A DNA stretch of 64,000 nt from Bacteroidales bacterium (lineage in GTDB: Bacteria; Bacteroidota; Bacteroidia; Bacteroidales; Muribaculaceae). The number at the start of each line of letters is the position of its first letter. Position 1 is the stretch's first letter. The DNA lies in NCBI GenBank assembly GCA_030524805.1, contig JAUNFY010000004.1, forward strand, positions 17,374-81,373. The letters run 5' to 3'. Made by a program: the position numbers and the translations under genes. Under the pieces are notes generated by a model. That model did no database searches. It had not been told where the DNA came from and was given only the letters and a program-made list of their open reading frames with translations. Positions 1 through 10,467 of the stretch are shown piece after piece.

Positions 1-2354
1 CGCACATGGTAGATGCCGCCTGTGGAGCAGCCCTTCTTCGCCACAAATTTCACATTCACATTCTCCTTGCCCTCAAGGAGCGATGCGGGAAGCGGAAACT
101 CCTCCTCCACAAACTCATTGCGGTTCCATTTGCCCGAAGTGTTGAGGCTTGCGAGAAGCTGGTCGTCGACCAGAATATCGAAATCGCACTTACCGGTCTC
201 ATTTCCCCAGAGGCGCAACCTCAGGGCAAGGTCTTTCTCACCCGCCGTCGCCATATTGTAGGAGAAAAATCCGCCGCTGCCGGCATCGCGCCAGGGCTCG
301 CCGTTGTAGTTGCCGGCGGTGGAATTCTTGTTTTTCATGCCGTGGTCGGCTTCCGGCTGCTGTTCGCCGGTGTTCACCGCGTCGAGAGTGCGGGTGTCGA
401 GAGCAAGCCGCATCTCCTCGTCGAGGCGCGCCTTCTTCTGATAGGCGGCATATTCCTTCTGATCCATCGAGAGCCAGTAGACCATATAGCGCGAATCGTG
501 TATTCCGGCAAAGGGTTCAAGCACCACGTCTTCCTTACTGCCCGTGAAGATATCATTCACCTTATATGTCAGGGGCTTTCCCTCGATCGGCTTCATGGCG
601 TTAAGTTTCTTCAGCAGAGCCTTGCGGTCGCCGATGAGCAGAGGAGTGTCGAACACCGACACGAGCGGTCCGGACGCGATGTGTCCCCAGCGGTGGTCGC
701 CGGCCACGAGGCCCGGCATCGGGGTGCCGTTGTCAAACTTAGCGCCGAGCACCACAGGACCCCGCACGATGCTGACATATTGCGGCAGATAGCGCAGCGG
801 CTCAATCTCGACGTGCATCGGCATGGAGAGCTCCACCACGTCCCCGTTGTTCCACTCGCGGGTAATCTCGACATACGACGAGGGGGAGGACTTCACCTTC
901 ACCGGTTTTCCGTTGACCTTGACGGAAAATTTGTCGCACCAGCCGGGATGACGCAGCTTCAGGGCAAACGAGGTAGGAGCAGCTGTCCCGACAGTGATGA
1001 CCGAGCCCTCCTGCGCCGGGAAGCTGTTTTCCTGACGCAAGGTCACTCCCTTCTCTTTCCATTCAAGTTCGGAAGGGATGAAGAGGTTCACCCGCAGCGT
1101 GTCGGCGGAATGTGTGTAGATAAACTGCCCGTACTTGCCATGGTTTTCCATTCCGGTGCCCACGCAGCACCACATGGCCTGATTGGGCTGGGAATATACG
1201 CGGTAGTGGCCCGGACGCGCGGATGTGAAATATACATATCCGCCGTGCTCGGGATGCTGGGTGGAGAGGATATGGTTGTAGAGCGCGCGCTCGTAGAAGT
1301 CAGCATACCGCGCCTCGGGATTCATACGGAAAAGTCCCTCGGTGAGTTTGAGCATGTTGTTGGTGTTGCACGATTCGGGGCCTTCGCGGTCGTCGACATA
1401 ACTTTTGGCATCGGCGGCAGAGGCGAAGTGCTCCCTGCGGCTGTTGCCTCCAAACGAAAGGCTACGGTTGCCCGTCACCGTATTCCAGAAAAAGCCGGAG
1501 GCCTTCAGATAGTCGGTATCGCCGTCCAGCTCCGCCACACGCTGGAAACCCACGATTTTCGGCACCTGCGTGTTGGCATGTTTGTTGTCGAGATTATCCA
1601 CCCCCTTCACGAGGTCGTCGAAGATGGCATGGTGGGTGAATTTCCGTGCCGTCTCGAGATATTTCTTATTGCCCGTCATGGCGTAGGCGTCGGCAAACAC
1701 CTCGTTCATTCCGCCAAACTCATTGCCGAGCATGCTTTCCATCTGAGAGTCGGAAAGGCCGGCCACGAGGTCAGCGCCCCAGTCGCAGAATCCGATGAAG
1801 AGATTCCGCGCCGCTTTCGATCCGGTATACACCCACGCGTCGCGCAGTCCGGCATACATCTTGTGGACATTATACCAGGGCACCCAATAATCCCATATCT
1901 TCTTCACGTTGCCTTTCCTTATCTCCTGCCAGAGAGCATCACTGCCGGGGACGCCCCCGAGGTAGCCGTCGCCACGGTTGGCGGCGCAGAGCGCGAGCTG
2001 CGCGAGCATATAGTCCATCCGCTCCTTGAGGCGTTCATCGCCGGTAGCGGCATAATGGATGGCGAGGGCCGACAGATAATGTCCGCCGACATGACCGTCG
2101 AGTCCGTCCCAGTTGGGAAACGACTCCCCTTTCGGCTGCAGGCCGGCCTCCTTGAGATAGGGGGCGAGAAGCCGGTCTACGTCGTATGCGAGCAGTGTGT
2201 TCACGTTCACATCCATAGCGTGCTTGAACGGGCTGTCGAGCAGCCTCACATCCTGCAGGTCGAATTCATTGCCGTAAAGAGCCGACTGCGCGAAGCCGCT
2301 CAACGGAGTGGCGGCCAGCGCAGCCGCCAATAATGTTCTGGTCAGTTTCTTCAT
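1..2354 (-). CDS. GH127 family beta-L-arabinofuranosidase, 3' end outside window
   Basis: The first 784 codons are in the window; the C-terminus runs off the edge. The start was chosen because its ATG shares ATGA with the stop of the upstream GH95 gene (translational coupling) and opens a signal peptide ending near FAQS (residue 23). Family GH127 removes beta-L-arabinofuranosyl units with a zinc-bound cysteine nucleophile. The expected zinc and catalytic residues are visible: Glu327 and Cys329 in PESCNTNN, and the Cys396-Cys397 pair in MWCCVGTG. After about residue 650 comes a beta-sandwich tail of the type called DUF6805. It is last in the GH43-GH31-GH95-GH127 operon and is probably periplasmic. 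The family is secure; the exact linkage cut is inferred. Confidence 0.9.
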   Translation of the reverse strand, partial: MKKLTRTLLAAALAATPLSGFAQSALYGNEFDLQDVRLLDSPFKHAMDVNVNTLLAYDVDRLLAPYLKEAGLQPKGESFPNWDGLDGHVGGHYLSALAIHYAATGDERLKERMDYMLAQLALCAANRGDGYLGGVPGSDALWQEIRKGNVKKIWDYWVPWYNVHKMYAGLRDAWVYTGSKAARNLFIGFCDWGADLVAGLSDSQMESMLGNEFGGMNEVFADAYAMTGNKKYLETARKFTHHAIFDDLVKGVDNLDNKHANTQVPKIVGFQRVAELDGDTDYLKASGFFWNTVTGNRSLSFGGNSRREHFASAADAKSYVDDREGPESCNTNNMLKLTEGLFRMNPEARYADFYERALYNHILSTQHPEHGGYVYFTSARPGHYRVYSQPNQAMWCCVGTGMENHGKYGQFIYTHSADTLRVNLFIPSELEWKEKGVTLRQENSFPAQEGSVITVGTAAPTSFALKLRHPGWCDKFSVKVNGKPVKVKSSPSSYVEITREWNNGDVVELSMPMHVEIEPLRYLPQYVSIVRGPVVLGAKFDNGTPMPGLVAGDHRWGHIASGPLVSVFDTPLLIGDRKALLKKLNAMKPIEGKPLTYKVNDIFTGSKEDVVLEPFAGIHDSRYMVYWLSMDQKEYAAYQKKARLDEEMRLALDTRTLDAVNTGEQQPEADHGMKNKNSTAGNYNGEPWRDAGSGGFFSYNMATAGEKDLALRLRLWGNETGKCDFDILVDDQLLASLNTSGKWNRNEFVEEEFPLPASLLEGKENVNVKFVAKKGCSTGGIYHV

Positions 2355-4813
2355 TTTAATTTTCGTTTCATGTTATAAATCTTTCCGGGTGCCGTCTGCA
2401 GATCATACTCGTAGGTGCGTAAGAGGAGAGGATGCTGAGCCACGGTCTCTTCGCTAACCAAAGCATCGGCCACTGCAGCGGGAGCATAGAGCGGATTGGG
2501 GCATGCGCCCTCCGCTTCCACAAGGCCTTCCCCCTCGAGAGGCACATAGGAGCGGATGCGGAGCACTCCTCCGAGGCCGGAGGTGACTGTGGCGTTCATC
2601 AGCTGACCGCCGTTCCAGTCCATGTCTACAGTGAAACCGCCGCGGGCCCTCAGACCCTTCACGCTTCCCTCGCCCCAGGTGTCGGGGAGTGCCGGCAGGA
2701 GATGCACGGCGCCGTCATGGCTCTGCAGCAGCATCTCCGCCACTCCCGAGGTGAAACCGAAATTGCCGTCGATCTGGAAAGGCGGGTGCGCGTCGAAGAG
2801 ATTCGGATAAAGCCGGCCCTCCTGAGCGTCGGGACCGTTGCCCTCGGGAGCAAGCAGAGTCACGAAATTCCGGATTATCCTGTCGGCATGGTTTCCGTCG
2901 AGAAGCCGGGCCCAAAGGTTGATTTTCCAGCCGATGCTCCATCCCGTGGCCTTGTCACCACGCTGCATGAGGGTGTTGCGAGCGCCCGTAAATGCGTTGG
3001 GCGTGGAATAGGGCGAGATATGGTTGGAGGGGAAAAGGCCGTAGAGATGCGACACATGCCGGTGGTCGTCCTTCGGGTTGTCGGCATCCACGGTCCACTC
3101 CTGAAGCTGTCCATGTCGCCCCACTTTCATCGGGGCAAGCCGCATTATGGCATTCTGCAAGCGGGCGAGATAAGCGGCGTCCTCTCCCAGTATCTCCGCA
3201 CATTTCAGGGTGTTGGCGAGGGCGTCGCGGGCTATCTGGTTGTCCATCGTGCATCCGGCCGTTATCCACGACTTGCCGTAGCCGTGTTCGGGCGACATCG
3301 ACGGCACCGTCACGAGATAACCGTTGTTCGGGTTCTCCACCATTGCCGAGAGATAGAAATCGGCCGTACCCTTTATGACGGGATAGTATTTCTTCAGGAA
3401 CTCCTTGTCGCCGCTGAAGCGGTAGTGCTCCCAGAGATGCGTTGCGAGCCACGCGCCGCCATTGGGCCACATGCCGTAACGCGCCTGGTCCACCGGCCCG
3501 CATATACGCCACAGGTCGGTGTTGTGGTGAGCGGTCCAGCCGTCGGCACCGTAAAGCGTGCGCGCGGTTTTCGCTCCCGTATGGCTGAGGTCTTCGATAA
3601 GGTCGAACAATGGCTCGTGGCATTCCGCCAGATTGGTTACCTCAGCGGGCCAATAGTTCATCTCGGTGTTGATGTTGATGGTGTATTTGCTGTCCCACGG
3701 CGCATGATACGAGTCGTTCCACACTCCCTGCAGATTCGCGGGCTGGCCGCCGGGCTGCGACGACGATATCAGCAGATAACGCCCGTATTGGAACAGCAGC
3801 GCCAACAACGACGGATCATACTCCTTGTTGAAGTCGGCCACTCTCAGATGTGTCTCTTTCCGGCTGCCGGGGCCTTCGGGCAAGGTCAGGCTCACACGGT
3901 CGAACTGATTCCTGTAGGCCGCCACATGCCCGGCAAGCGCAGCTGAATAGTCTTTCTTCATGGCTTTGGCTATCAGCCCTTCGGCTATCTTCGCCGGATT
4001 GCCGCTGATGTCGTCGTAGGCCACGAAATTAGTGGCCGAAGCGATATATATCGTTGCCGAGGATGCTCCGCTCACCGAGAAGGAATCGTGGCCGGCAGTG
4101 GTGCATCCATCGGTTTTGACCCGTATGGCGCATACGGCTGTCAGCTTTCCCTCTATTCCTTCCTGGTCAGGGCCGGAAATGCTTACCTTCATTCCTTTTC
4201 GGTCGGTTTTCACAGCGCCGCCTTCCGGCAGGTCATAGGTCATGCTGAAGTCGAGTGCCTTTTCCCTGTCGGCCGTAAGGTTGACCATTATCACGCCATC
4301 GGGCAATGATGCGATGGCCTGCCGTGTAAATGTCACGTCTCCTTTCTTATAGGATACGCCGGCCACCGCTTCCGAGATGTCCAGATCCCTGCGATAGTCC
4401 GACAGTTCGCCCTCATGAGTGAAATTCAACCGCAACGAGCCCAACGTGAGATACGACATACCGTGATGCGGCGTCATGTAGTATTTGCCGATGAGTTTTT
4501 CTGCCTCATCCTCCTTCCCTTCAAAGATGAGCCGGCGTATCTCGCCCAAATGCTGCAGGCCTTCGGGGTTATTGTTGTCGTAGGGACTGCCGGCCCAGAA
4601 TGTCTCGTCGTTAAGCTGGATCCGCTCCGAATCCACCCCTCCGAAAATCATGGCGCCCATCCTTGAATTGCCGACAGGGAGAGCCTCCACCCATTCCCGG
4701 GCAGGACTTGAATACCACAGAGCAAGGACCTCGCCGGCCACCGATTGAAACATCGGCAACAAAACCGACGCCACCGCCATCGCTACTTTCCTGATCATAA
4801 GCCAATCAATCAT
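2351..4813 (-). CDS. GH95 family alpha-L-fucosidase / alpha-L-galactosidase
   Basis: 820 residues, the usual size for GH95. The N-terminal domain starts [22 protein letters not shown] and includes [12 protein letters not shown], both family hallmarks. The catalytic (alpha/alpha)6 barrel shows [16 protein letters not shown] (position of the general acid Glu) and FQIDGNFG (position of the Asp). A signal sequence precedes [10 protein letters not shown]; the start could also be the Met at residue 6. It follows the GH31 gene by 4 bp and overlaps the GH127 start by 4 bp. GH95 enzymes invert alpha-1,2-L-fucosyl or L-galactosyl linkages, as on xyloglucan side chains; the choice between these sugars cannot be made from sequence here. 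Confidence 0.9.
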   Translation of the reverse strand: MIDWLMIRKVAMAVASVLLPMFQSVAGEVLALWYSSPAREWVEALPVGNSRMGAMIFGGVDSERIQLNDETFWAGSPYDNNNPEGLQHLGEIRRLIFEGKEDEAEKLIGKYYMTPHHGMSYLTLGSLRLNFTHEGELSDYRRDLDISEAVAGVSYKKGDVTFTRQAIASLPDGVIMVNLTADREKALDFSMTYDLPEGGAVKTDRKGMKVSISGPDQEGIEGKLTAVCAIRVKTDGCTTAGHDSFSVSGASSATIYIASATNFVAYDDISGNPAKIAEGLIAKAMKKDYSAALAGHVAAYRNQFDRVSLTLPEGPGSRKETHLRVADFNKEYDPSLLALLFQYGRYLLISSSQPGGQPANLQGVWNDSYHAPWDSKYTININTEMNYWPAEVTNLAECHEPLFDLIEDLSHTGAKTARTLYGADGWTAHHNTDLWRICGPVDQARYGMWPNGGAWLATHLWEHYRFSGDKEFLKKYYPVIKGTADFYLSAMVENPNNGYLVTVPSMSPEHGYGKSWITAGCTMDNQIARDALANTLKCAEILGEDAAYLARLQNAIMRLAPMKVGRHGQLQEWTVDADNPKDDHRHVSHLYGLFPSNHISPYSTPNAFTGARNTLMQRGDKATGWSIGWKINLWARLLDGNHADRIIRNFVTLLAPEGNGPDAQEGRLYPNLFDAHPPFQIDGNFGFTSGVAEMLLQSHDGAVHLLPALPDTWGEGSVKGLRARGGFTVDMDWNGGQLMNATVTSGLGGVLRIRSYVPLEGEGLVEAEGACPNPLYAPAAVADALVSEETVAQHPLLLRTYEYDLQTAPGKIYNMKRKLK

Positions 4814-4817
4814 TGTT

Positions 4818-7226
4818 CTACATTTTCACGGCAATACGCTTGCCATTATATTCCACCTCTTTCGAGCTGCCGTCGGGCATCACGATATTAAAGCGGCGCT
4901 TCATCAGCATTCCGTCGTAGGCTCCGTTGCGGTTGCCTATGGTCAGGGTCTTTTTCCTGTCGTTCCATGCCAGACGGATGTCGGTGTATTTGCCGTCGAG
5001 ATAATTATAATTGTCACCTTCGTCTTCATAGAGGTCAAACTCCGCATCCGCACCGGGATACACCTTGATGGTGAGGTAGTCCCAGGGCTTTTCCGAGGTA
5101 TACTGCATCTCTTCGGCAAGCGGGATTATGCTTCCGGCCTTCACGAAGAGAGGTGAATAGGCAATCGGGGCGTCGGTCTTCAGCGCAGATCCTCCCTCAT
5201 GGAGTTCATTGGTGTGGTAGTCATACCATTTCGCGCCGGCCGGCAGATACACTTCGAATGTCTTGTGTTCGCTCCAGTCTACCGCGGGCCATCCGTTTTC
5301 ATAATCATCGGAATCATGACGGTCCCAGCCGCTGTTCTCATCCGTCTTCACTATCTTTTCCTCCGTGTAGAGCGGATCGAGCACGGGGCATACGAGCAGG
5401 CTGCGCCCGAACATGAACTGGCGGCCGTTGTCCCACGTGTTTTTGTCGGCCTTGAAATCCATGAAAAGCGCGCGCATGAAGCTGTCGTCATCCGTAGTCA
5501 CCTTCCTCGCGGTGCCGTAGATGTAAGGCATCAGACGATATCTGAATTTCACGGCATCGAGAAGCGCATCGTAGATTGGCTCGCCGGGCTTGCCATAGTA
5601 GTAGAGTTCCCTATACACTTCGGTGCCGTGGCTGCGCATCATCGGATTGAACAGGCCGAACTGCATCCAGCGCGTGTATAGTTCCTGATACTGCGGATTT
5701 TGCGTGGCGGAATTATCACCGAATCTCCTGTTGTAGGCATTGGCGAAGAAGCCGCCGATATCCGTATTCACGTTGGGGCTCGCCGTCAGCGTGTGGTTGA
5801 GGCAAAGCGGCACCTGCTTGCGGAATGAATCCCAGCTGCTGCCTACGTCGCCGCTCCAGGTGTTGGCGCCGTAACGCTGCTGCCCGGCGAAATAGCTGCG
5901 CGTGAGGATAAACACGCGTTTATCCTTGTCTTCGGCACGCTGATGCCCGTCGACTCCTCCCACGCACATGAAGGGGAAAAGATTGCGGACACTGCGCAGG
6001 CTGCCTGCTGCCGACGGCTGGTCGAGATCCGATTCCTTGTATTGCGCATGGTCGGGATCGGTAGAATCCATCCACCACGCATCGATGCCCATATCGTGCA
6101 GACGCTTAAGATTATTCCAGTAGATATCGCGCGCCTCGGGGCTGTAGCAGTCGTAGACCCTCACGCCCGACAGATAGTCGCGGCGCGGCGGCCATTCGGT
6201 GAGGCCCGATTCCGGCCATGTCTCAAACGAGAAGAGCAGGTCCTTGTCGGAAAGTTCCTTATAGGCTTTCGTCTGCGGGCCGAAGCTCTGCCAGATGCTG
6301 ATGCTGATGTGTGCGTTGCGGTCGTGGACATGGTCGATCATCGCCTGCGCGCGGCTGAAGTCAGGGCTGATGAATTCCATCGCGTTCCATGTGTAGTTGC
6401 TGCCCCAGTACTGCCAGTCTTGTATGATTCCGTCGAAGGGGATGCCGAGTTCCCGGTATTTGTCTACCACCTCCGTCAGCTCCTCCTGCGACTTGTATCG
6501 CTCGCGGCTCTGATGGAAGCCGTAGGTCCAGAGCGGAAGCATCGGCACATGCCCCGTGAGATGACGCATCTCGGCTATCACCCCGTCGGCATCGCCTCCA
6601 TACATGAAATAATAGTCCACCGCATCTCCCACCTGGCTCTCGAGCTCGAGAGTGGCGTTGTCGTTGAGATTCGTCGGGGAATAATTATCCCAGTAGATGC
6701 CGTAGCCCTTGATGCTCTGGAAGAAATGGGCGAAATCCTCCAGATTTGATTGCTGCATCTTGCGGTGCTCGCCGCGCAGCGACATCTTGCCGTTCTGCAT
6801 CATGCCGATGCCGTAGATCGGTTCGTCGGGTTGCAGCGCAAAACTCTGCATCACCTTGTAGCGTCCCTTGTCGATGCCCTCAGCGATAGGTGTGAAGCCG
6901 AAGGCACCCTCGACGAGAAGCAGCTCGCCGTCGGGCTTATGGAAAGACACCTTTCCGTCGCGGTTGTCGACAGTCACCGTCAGCCCCCGCGATTTATACG
7001 ACGACACGTTGCCATCGGTGTTTTTGACCACGGCCACCTTTTCCGGCACGGCTGTCACCACAGCCGATTCCCTCTCCCCGGCAGCCTTGCCCTGAGGAGT
7101 CTTCGTCACCCTTACTATTTCGGGAGTATAGAACTCTATGTTCACTTCCTGAGCCGACAAATTGATGCACACGGCAACGACGGCTATCAATGCGCTGAAA
7201 ATACGTTTCATATCGTTATTTTTCAT
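4818..7226 (-). CDS. GH31 family alpha-xylosidase
   Basis: 802 residues with a signal peptide ending near LSAQ (residue 26; Met6 is an alternative start). The GH31 N-terminal beta-sandwich leads into the (beta/alpha)8 barrel. The nucleophile Asp387 lies in [10 protein letters not shown], followed by the acid/base Asp460 in [15 protein letters not shown]. From memory, the stretch running from the nucleophile through [16 protein letters not shown] and [10 protein letters not shown] resembles alpha-xylosidases of Bacteroides xyloglucan loci more than alpha-glucosidases. It would release alpha-xylosyl units from xyloglucan oligosaccharides. Second gene of the operon, 67 bp after the GH43 gene. 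Substrate is inferred from family resemblance and neighbours. Confidence 0.88.
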   Translation of the reverse strand: MKNNDMKRIFSALIAVVAVCINLSAQEVNIEFYTPEIVRVTKTPQGKAAGERESAVVTAVPEKVAVVKNTDGNVSSYKSRGLTVTVDNRDGKVSFHKPDGELLLVEGAFGFTPIAEGIDKGRYKVMQSFALQPDEPIYGIGMMQNGKMSLRGEHRKMQQSNLEDFAHFFQSIKGYGIYWDNYSPTNLNDNATLELESQVGDAVDYYFMYGGDADGVIAEMRHLTGHVPMLPLWTYGFHQSRERYKSQEELTEVVDKYRELGIPFDGIIQDWQYWGSNYTWNAMEFISPDFSRAQAMIDHVHDRNAHISISIWQSFGPQTKAYKELSDKDLLFSFETWPESGLTEWPPRRDYLSGVRVYDCYSPEARDIYWNNLKRLHDMGIDAWWMDSTDPDHAQYKESDLDQPSAAGSLRSVRNLFPFMCVGGVDGHQRAEDKDKRVFILTRSYFAGQQRYGANTWSGDVGSSWDSFRKQVPLCLNHTLTASPNVNTDIGGFFANAYNRRFGDNSATQNPQYQELYTRWMQFGLFNPMMRSHGTEVYRELYYYGKPGEPIYDALLDAVKFRYRLMPYIYGTARKVTTDDDSFMRALFMDFKADKNTWDNGRQFMFGRSLLVCPVLDPLYTEEKIVKTDENSGWDRHDSDDYENGWPAVDWSEHKTFEVYLPAGAKWYDYHTNELHEGGSALKTDAPIAYSPLFVKAGSIIPLAEEMQYTSEKPWDYLTIKVYPGADAEFDLYEDEGDNYNYLDGKYTDIRLAWNDRKKTLTIGNRNGAYDGMLMKRRFNIVMPDGSSKEVEYNGKRIAVKM

Positions 7227-7293
7227 TGAAGTTGTTCAAACTTATTTTTTCGTTAAGATTTCTTCTGTTTTCTGGATGGATTAAACAACTTCA

Positions 7294-8637
7294 TTATTTT
7301 CTGTTAAACTTCCAGCTGTCGAAATTGAAGAGATTCCGCTTCTGCTGTTTCGATGCCTTGAACACGAAGTAAAGGTCGTGAACCCCTTCCGCTCCGTTCA
7401 CCCCGCAGGTGAGCGTTTCAAGTTTGTTTTTCGTGCCCCCCACTGTCAGTTTCCCGACCATAGGCCCCTCTGCATCGTCGAGACGTATTTCCATCTCGCC
7501 GCCATAGAGCGGGCAAGACACGACTGCCTCAAAACTCTCAGCGCCCTTACCGAAATCAACGCCTTTCACCATAAGGTATTCGCCATCATCAATGTTGCAT
7601 ACCAGCTGATTCCAGCGCTCTTCGGCAGCCCACGGATTACGTGCCACTGTCTTCAGGCCATAGCCCCACGCCATTTTCTCCGCTTCATTGCGCACGTAGG
7701 GGTCTACCGGCTCTATCTGCTCCAGAACCGTGTCGAACCAATAGGGCACCTCGCGGATGCTGCCGTCGCTCTCAAAAGTCATCTCGGCGGCGCTTATCGA
7801 TCGCCGTTCCTTATATTCCGGCATCTCCAGCTTCAGCAGGTCGCTGTTCTGGCCGAAGAGATATGTCTTGCCCTTGTAGTCGATGATTCCGGGATGGTTG
7901 CCGCGTGTCCGGTCGGTATGGTTCATTATGTGCCCTTTGTATTCCCACGGCCCCTCGATCGATTTGCTCATCGCGTATCCGATGCCCTCGGGGCAGCATG
8001 TCGAGGCAAATGCCATGTAATAGTTGTCGCCCCTGCGGTAGAGCCACGGCCCTTCCTGATAGTCGTGGATGGGCGGATATTTCACTATGTCGCCGCTCCA
8101 TGATATCATGTCGTCGTTGAGCTTCACCATGTAGAGATTCGGATTTCCCCAGTAGAGGTAGGCCTGGCCGTCGTCGTCGATCATCACAGTCGGGTCGATA
8201 TCTTCCCAATGCTCTTTCTGCCACACCAGCGGCTCGCCGAGCGGATCCTTGAACGGGCCGTAGGGCGAATCAGCCACCAGCACCCCTATGCCATGGCCAT
8301 GAAGCGGGCAATACATATAGAATTTTCCGTTGCGCTCCACCACCTGGATCGCCCACGCGCCGTTGTCGCGGTCAAACCATTTGAAGTCGGCAAGCGAGGC
8401 CACCACCCCGCGGTCTTGCCAGTTGACCATGTCAGTCGAAGTGTAGAGCAGCCAGTTTTTCATGAGGAACCCCTCGGCCTTGTCGTCATCGTGCGACGTG
8501 TAGAGATAGATAGTGTCGTTATATACGAGCGGAGCGGGGTCGGCCGTATAATTGGTCTGCACTATTGGCATCTGTGCAGCCGCGGAAGCCATCGCCCCCG
8601 CCATCAAAGTCAGAATTGAAAACCTTTTCATTGGCAA
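7294..8637 (-). CDS. GH43 glycosidase with C-terminal CBM6
   Basis: 447 residues. A signal peptide (about 21 residues) is followed by a GH43 five-bladed propeller. The three acidic residues are visible in TADPAPL (base), DIDPTVMIDDDGQ (pKa modulator) and DYQEGPW (acid). The last 130 residues form a CBM6-like module (NEAEKMAWG through NLFNFDSW). It has the same domain plan and many identical blocks as the gene at 28088-29458, so the two look like paralogues serving two loci. GH43 enzymes act on alpha-L-arabinofuranosyl or beta-xylosyl bonds. First gene of the side-chain operon; a -7 promoter-like box lies at 8684-8692. Confidence 0.9.
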   Translation of the reverse strand: MPMKRFSILTLMAGAMASAAAQMPIVQTNYTADPAPLVYNDTIYLYTSHDDDKAEGFLMKNWLLYTSTDMVNWQDRGVVASLADFKWFDRDNGAWAIQVVERNGKFYMYCPLHGHGIGVLVADSPYGPFKDPLGEPLVWQKEHWEDIDPTVMIDDDGQAYLYWGNPNLYMVKLNDDMISWSGDIVKYPPIHDYQEGPWLYRRGDNYYMAFASTCCPEGIGYAMSKSIEGPWEYKGHIMNHTDRTRGNHPGIIDYKGKTYLFGQNSDLLKLEMPEYKERRSISAAEMTFESDGSIREVPYWFDTVLEQIEPVDPYVRNEAEKMAWGYGLKTVARNPWAAEERWNQLVCNIDDGEYLMVKGVDFGKGAESFEAVVSCPLYGGEMEIRLDDAEGPMVGKLTVGGTKNKLETLTCGVNGAEGVHDLYFVFKASKQQKRNLFNFDSWKFNRK

Positions 8638-8683
8638 TAGATAAGTTTAAATGATGCCCTCAGGCATCAGTTTGGTTGGCATT

Positions 8684-8692
8684 GCAAAAGTA
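8684..8692 (-). promoter_or_regulatory. Candidate -7 box for the GH43-GH31-GH95-GH127 operon
   Basis: The minus strand reads TACTTTTGC, matching the Bacteroidetes -7 pattern TAnnTTTGC, about 47 bp upstream of the GH43 start. The -33 element is weak (TTTC near 8713-8716), so this rests mainly on the -7 match. Confidence 0.35.
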
Positions 8693-8749
8693 ATAAAAAT
8701 TTCCGACTTCCGGAAATCCCGGCGGAAAAATCTCCAGCATTACATGAGA

Positions 8750-8787
8750 CGCACCCCAAAAGTCATACACAAGACTTACGGGGTGCG
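8750..8787. repeat. Hairpin between lipoprotein gene and GH43 operon
   Basis: An 8-bp outer stem (CGCACCCC / GGGGTGCG) encloses an inner 5-bp stem (AAGTC / GACTT). It sits 33 bp from the stronger hairpin at 8820-8851. Neither has a clear U-tract on the minus strand, so they may be terminators or RNA-processing/stability elements. Confidence 0.4.
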
Positions 8788-8819
8788 GCTCATCAAGGCC
8801 GGCGGCCATATACTATGCC

Positions 8820-8851
8820 AACAGGGGGACAGTTCAAACTGTCCCCCTGTT
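8820..8851. terminator. Strong hairpin downstream of the 8878-9996 lipoprotein gene
   Basis: A perfect 14-bp inverted repeat (AACAGGGGGACAGT and its complement) with a 4-nt loop, 26 bp beyond the lipoprotein stop codon. Position and strength suggest termination, but no U-tract follows on the minus strand. Confidence 0.5.
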
Positions 8852-8877
8852 TATATCAATCCGGCATGCCGGTTTCT

Positions 8878-9996
8878 TCACCGCGGCCAGCCGTCTTTCC
8901 ATGTGGCGAAGGCCCATTCATAGTTGCCTTCCCTTCCTATGCGGCCGCTGTAGTTGCGTTTTGCCACACCTATCATCGTGTTGAGGAATTTCCGTTCCTT
9001 ATCCGTCCACGACGCATCGCCGTCATACTTATCGCGGAAATATGAGAAGATATTGCAGCGCAGGTTATCCCTTACCACGACCGATTGGCTGAAATATCGA
9101 CTGTAATTGTTGACCTCCCCCACCTTGTCGATATAAATCTCGGCAGTGGTGTAGTCGCCTTCGGGCAGATAGGATACCGACCCCGACGGCACGTTTATTC
9201 CGAGCGCGGCGTGGAGAAAATCGTAGAAAAGTTCGGGGTTCTCGATGTCGACATATAGATTTCTCACGTCATCATAGCCCTCATTGAGCCAGTAGCGGAA
9301 CGTCCTGCTGCTCACTTCATTGGCCGCCGACGTGCAGCTCACGGTCATCTCGCCCCGCTCCGAAAAGCTGAACGACAGCATCTTTATATCCTTCACAAGC
9401 TCGGCGTTGATGCGGTTGCATATCCACTCGCAGCTGTCGCGCTGACCCTCTATGTCCCATTTCGACCCCGGATACTGACCGAAGTCGCGGTTGTAGCAGA
9501 AGCCGTTTCTGCCGTCGAAAGGTATCTCGAATTTCTCCGAAGTCACGCTGTTGGGCACCGTATATGTCACATCTACCTTCATCGAGCTCTTGTCGGGCTC
9601 AGCTTCGTTGCGACGGTAGACTCCGCTCACGTGGAAATGGCGTATGTTCTTCACCGAATCATTGGCTTCAAACACTATGTTGCCGTCCATGTCGCGGGTG
9701 GCGCTGACCGGTATATCCAGTTTCTCAGTAGGATGCACCCCTTTAAGCACCAGCTTCACGGTGTCGGTGAGCGGCACGGATACAAAATAGCCGAAAGCAT
9801 CGGGCAGTTCCTCTCCATTCAACGAAACGGAATAGTGCATATCCTTAAAACGAAGGTCCTTGAGTTGGTCTACCGGATTCTCCACCCCTTCTTCCGAGGA
9901 GCAAGCCGACATCAACAATGTCATGATCATAATCGTCGCCATCCATCCGGCCCTTGATTTCCTGTTGATAAGCTCTTTGAATCGTGATAATTTCAT
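8878..9996 (-). CDS. Lipoprotein of unknown function
   Basis: 372 residues. A hydrophobic stretch ends in the lipobox LLMSAC followed by SSEEG, so the protein is probably a surface or periplasmic lipoprotein; the n-region before it is long and Met19 is a possible alternative start. The mature part has no motif I recognise. It is rich in beta-type segments and Asp/Glu, with paired cysteines (FCYNRD, DSCEWICN). It stands alone between hairpins and its own good promoter (10127-10159), so it is probably a separate transcript from the RiPP genes upstream and the glycosidases downstream. I do not assign a function. Confidence 0.75.
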   Translation of the reverse strand: MKLSRFKELINRKSRAGWMATIMIMTLLMSACSSEEGVENPVDQLKDLRFKDMHYSVSLNGEELPDAFGYFVSVPLTDTVKLVLKGVHPTEKLDIPVSATRDMDGNIVFEANDSVKNIRHFHVSGVYRRNEAEPDKSSMKVDVTYTVPNSVTSEKFEIPFDGRNGFCYNRDFGQYPGSKWDIEGQRDSCEWICNRINAELVKDIKMLSFSFSERGEMTVSCTSAANEVSSRTFRYWLNEGYDDVRNLYVDIENPELFYDFLHAALGINVPSGSVSYLPEGDYTTAEIYIDKVGEVNNYSRYFSQSVVVRDNLRCNIFSYFRDKYDGDASWTDKERKFLNTMIGVAKRNYSGRIGREGNYEWAFATWKDGWPR

Positions 9997-10126
9997 GTCG
10001 ATAAATTTTTAGGTTAATAATCAAGCCAAGCACAAATCCAGTCGATACGGATTTCGATATTTCTTCTCTCCGCCGCCACAAAAGTGTACTGCTAATCACA
10101 TCAATTCATCAGGCGGTTATTCTGTT

Positions 10127-10159
10127 GCAAACTTAATAAAAAAATAAGAATGCACCAAA
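10127..10159 (-). promoter_or_regulatory. Promoter for the 8878-9996 lipoprotein gene
   Basis: On the minus strand TTTG (10156-10159) and TAAGTTTGC (10127-10135) are separated by 20 bp, a good match to the Bacteroidetes TTTG-N19/20-TAnnTTTGC promoter. It predicts a leader of about 120 nt. The rest of 9997-10257 is AT-rich with nothing else I can support. Confidence 0.5.
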
Positions 10160-10257
10160 TTTCATCAAAACTTTTTTTTAAAATTTCACTTTCTTCAGAA
10201 ATCCAGGTTATATTTCAACAGTAATAATTATGTTGCGAAAGTATATTCTGTCAGCTG

Positions 10258-10464
10258 TTACAATGCTATGATATGATTGATAATACTCTCACCTTCTGAA
10301 TAGGGGTAAGGCATCAGACACAATACTGAGATAATGGCTGCAATAATTAGAATTATCACCGATATACCCGTAATTGAAATTGATTTAGGTATATCTTTGA
10401 TAAGTTTCCTCATTTTTTCAGAGTGAATCTCCTGATCTGTCAACGTTTCTCTTTTTAACTTCAT
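10258..10464 (-). CDS. 68-residue single-pass membrane protein at the end of the RiPP operon
   Basis: A charged N-terminus of about 28 residues (KRETLTDQEIHSEKMRKL) precedes one transmembrane helix (about 29-51, SITGISVIILIIAAIISVL) and a short tail LMPYPYSEGESIINHIIAL. It starts 3 bp after the C39 ABC gene stops, so it belongs to that operon. The layout resembles the cytoplasmic tail plus anchor of HlyD-type adaptors, but the periplasmic part is absent. Downstream of its stop all frames close quickly in AT-rich DNA, so it does not look like a frameshifted HlyD. It may be a dedicated small subunit of the exporter. I do not recognise a family. Confidence 0.65.
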   Translation of the reverse strand: MKLKRETLTDQEIHSEKMRKLIKDIPKSISITGISVIILIIAAIISVLCLMPYPYSEGESIINHIIAL

Positions 10465-10467
10465 GAT

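Noticed and set aside
6-2333. A 775-codon open frame on the plus strand
   Set aside because: It is the antisense shadow of the GH127 gene; its translation is Arg/His/Gly-rich with no domain, while the minus strand has a signal peptide and the zinc and catalytic residues.
2432-3946. A 504-codon open frame opposite GH95, and similar long plus-strand frames at 22525-23589, 23701-25164 and 34628-36637
   Set aside because: All mirror well-supported minus-strand enzymes or the HTCS in GC-rich DNA and show no family features.
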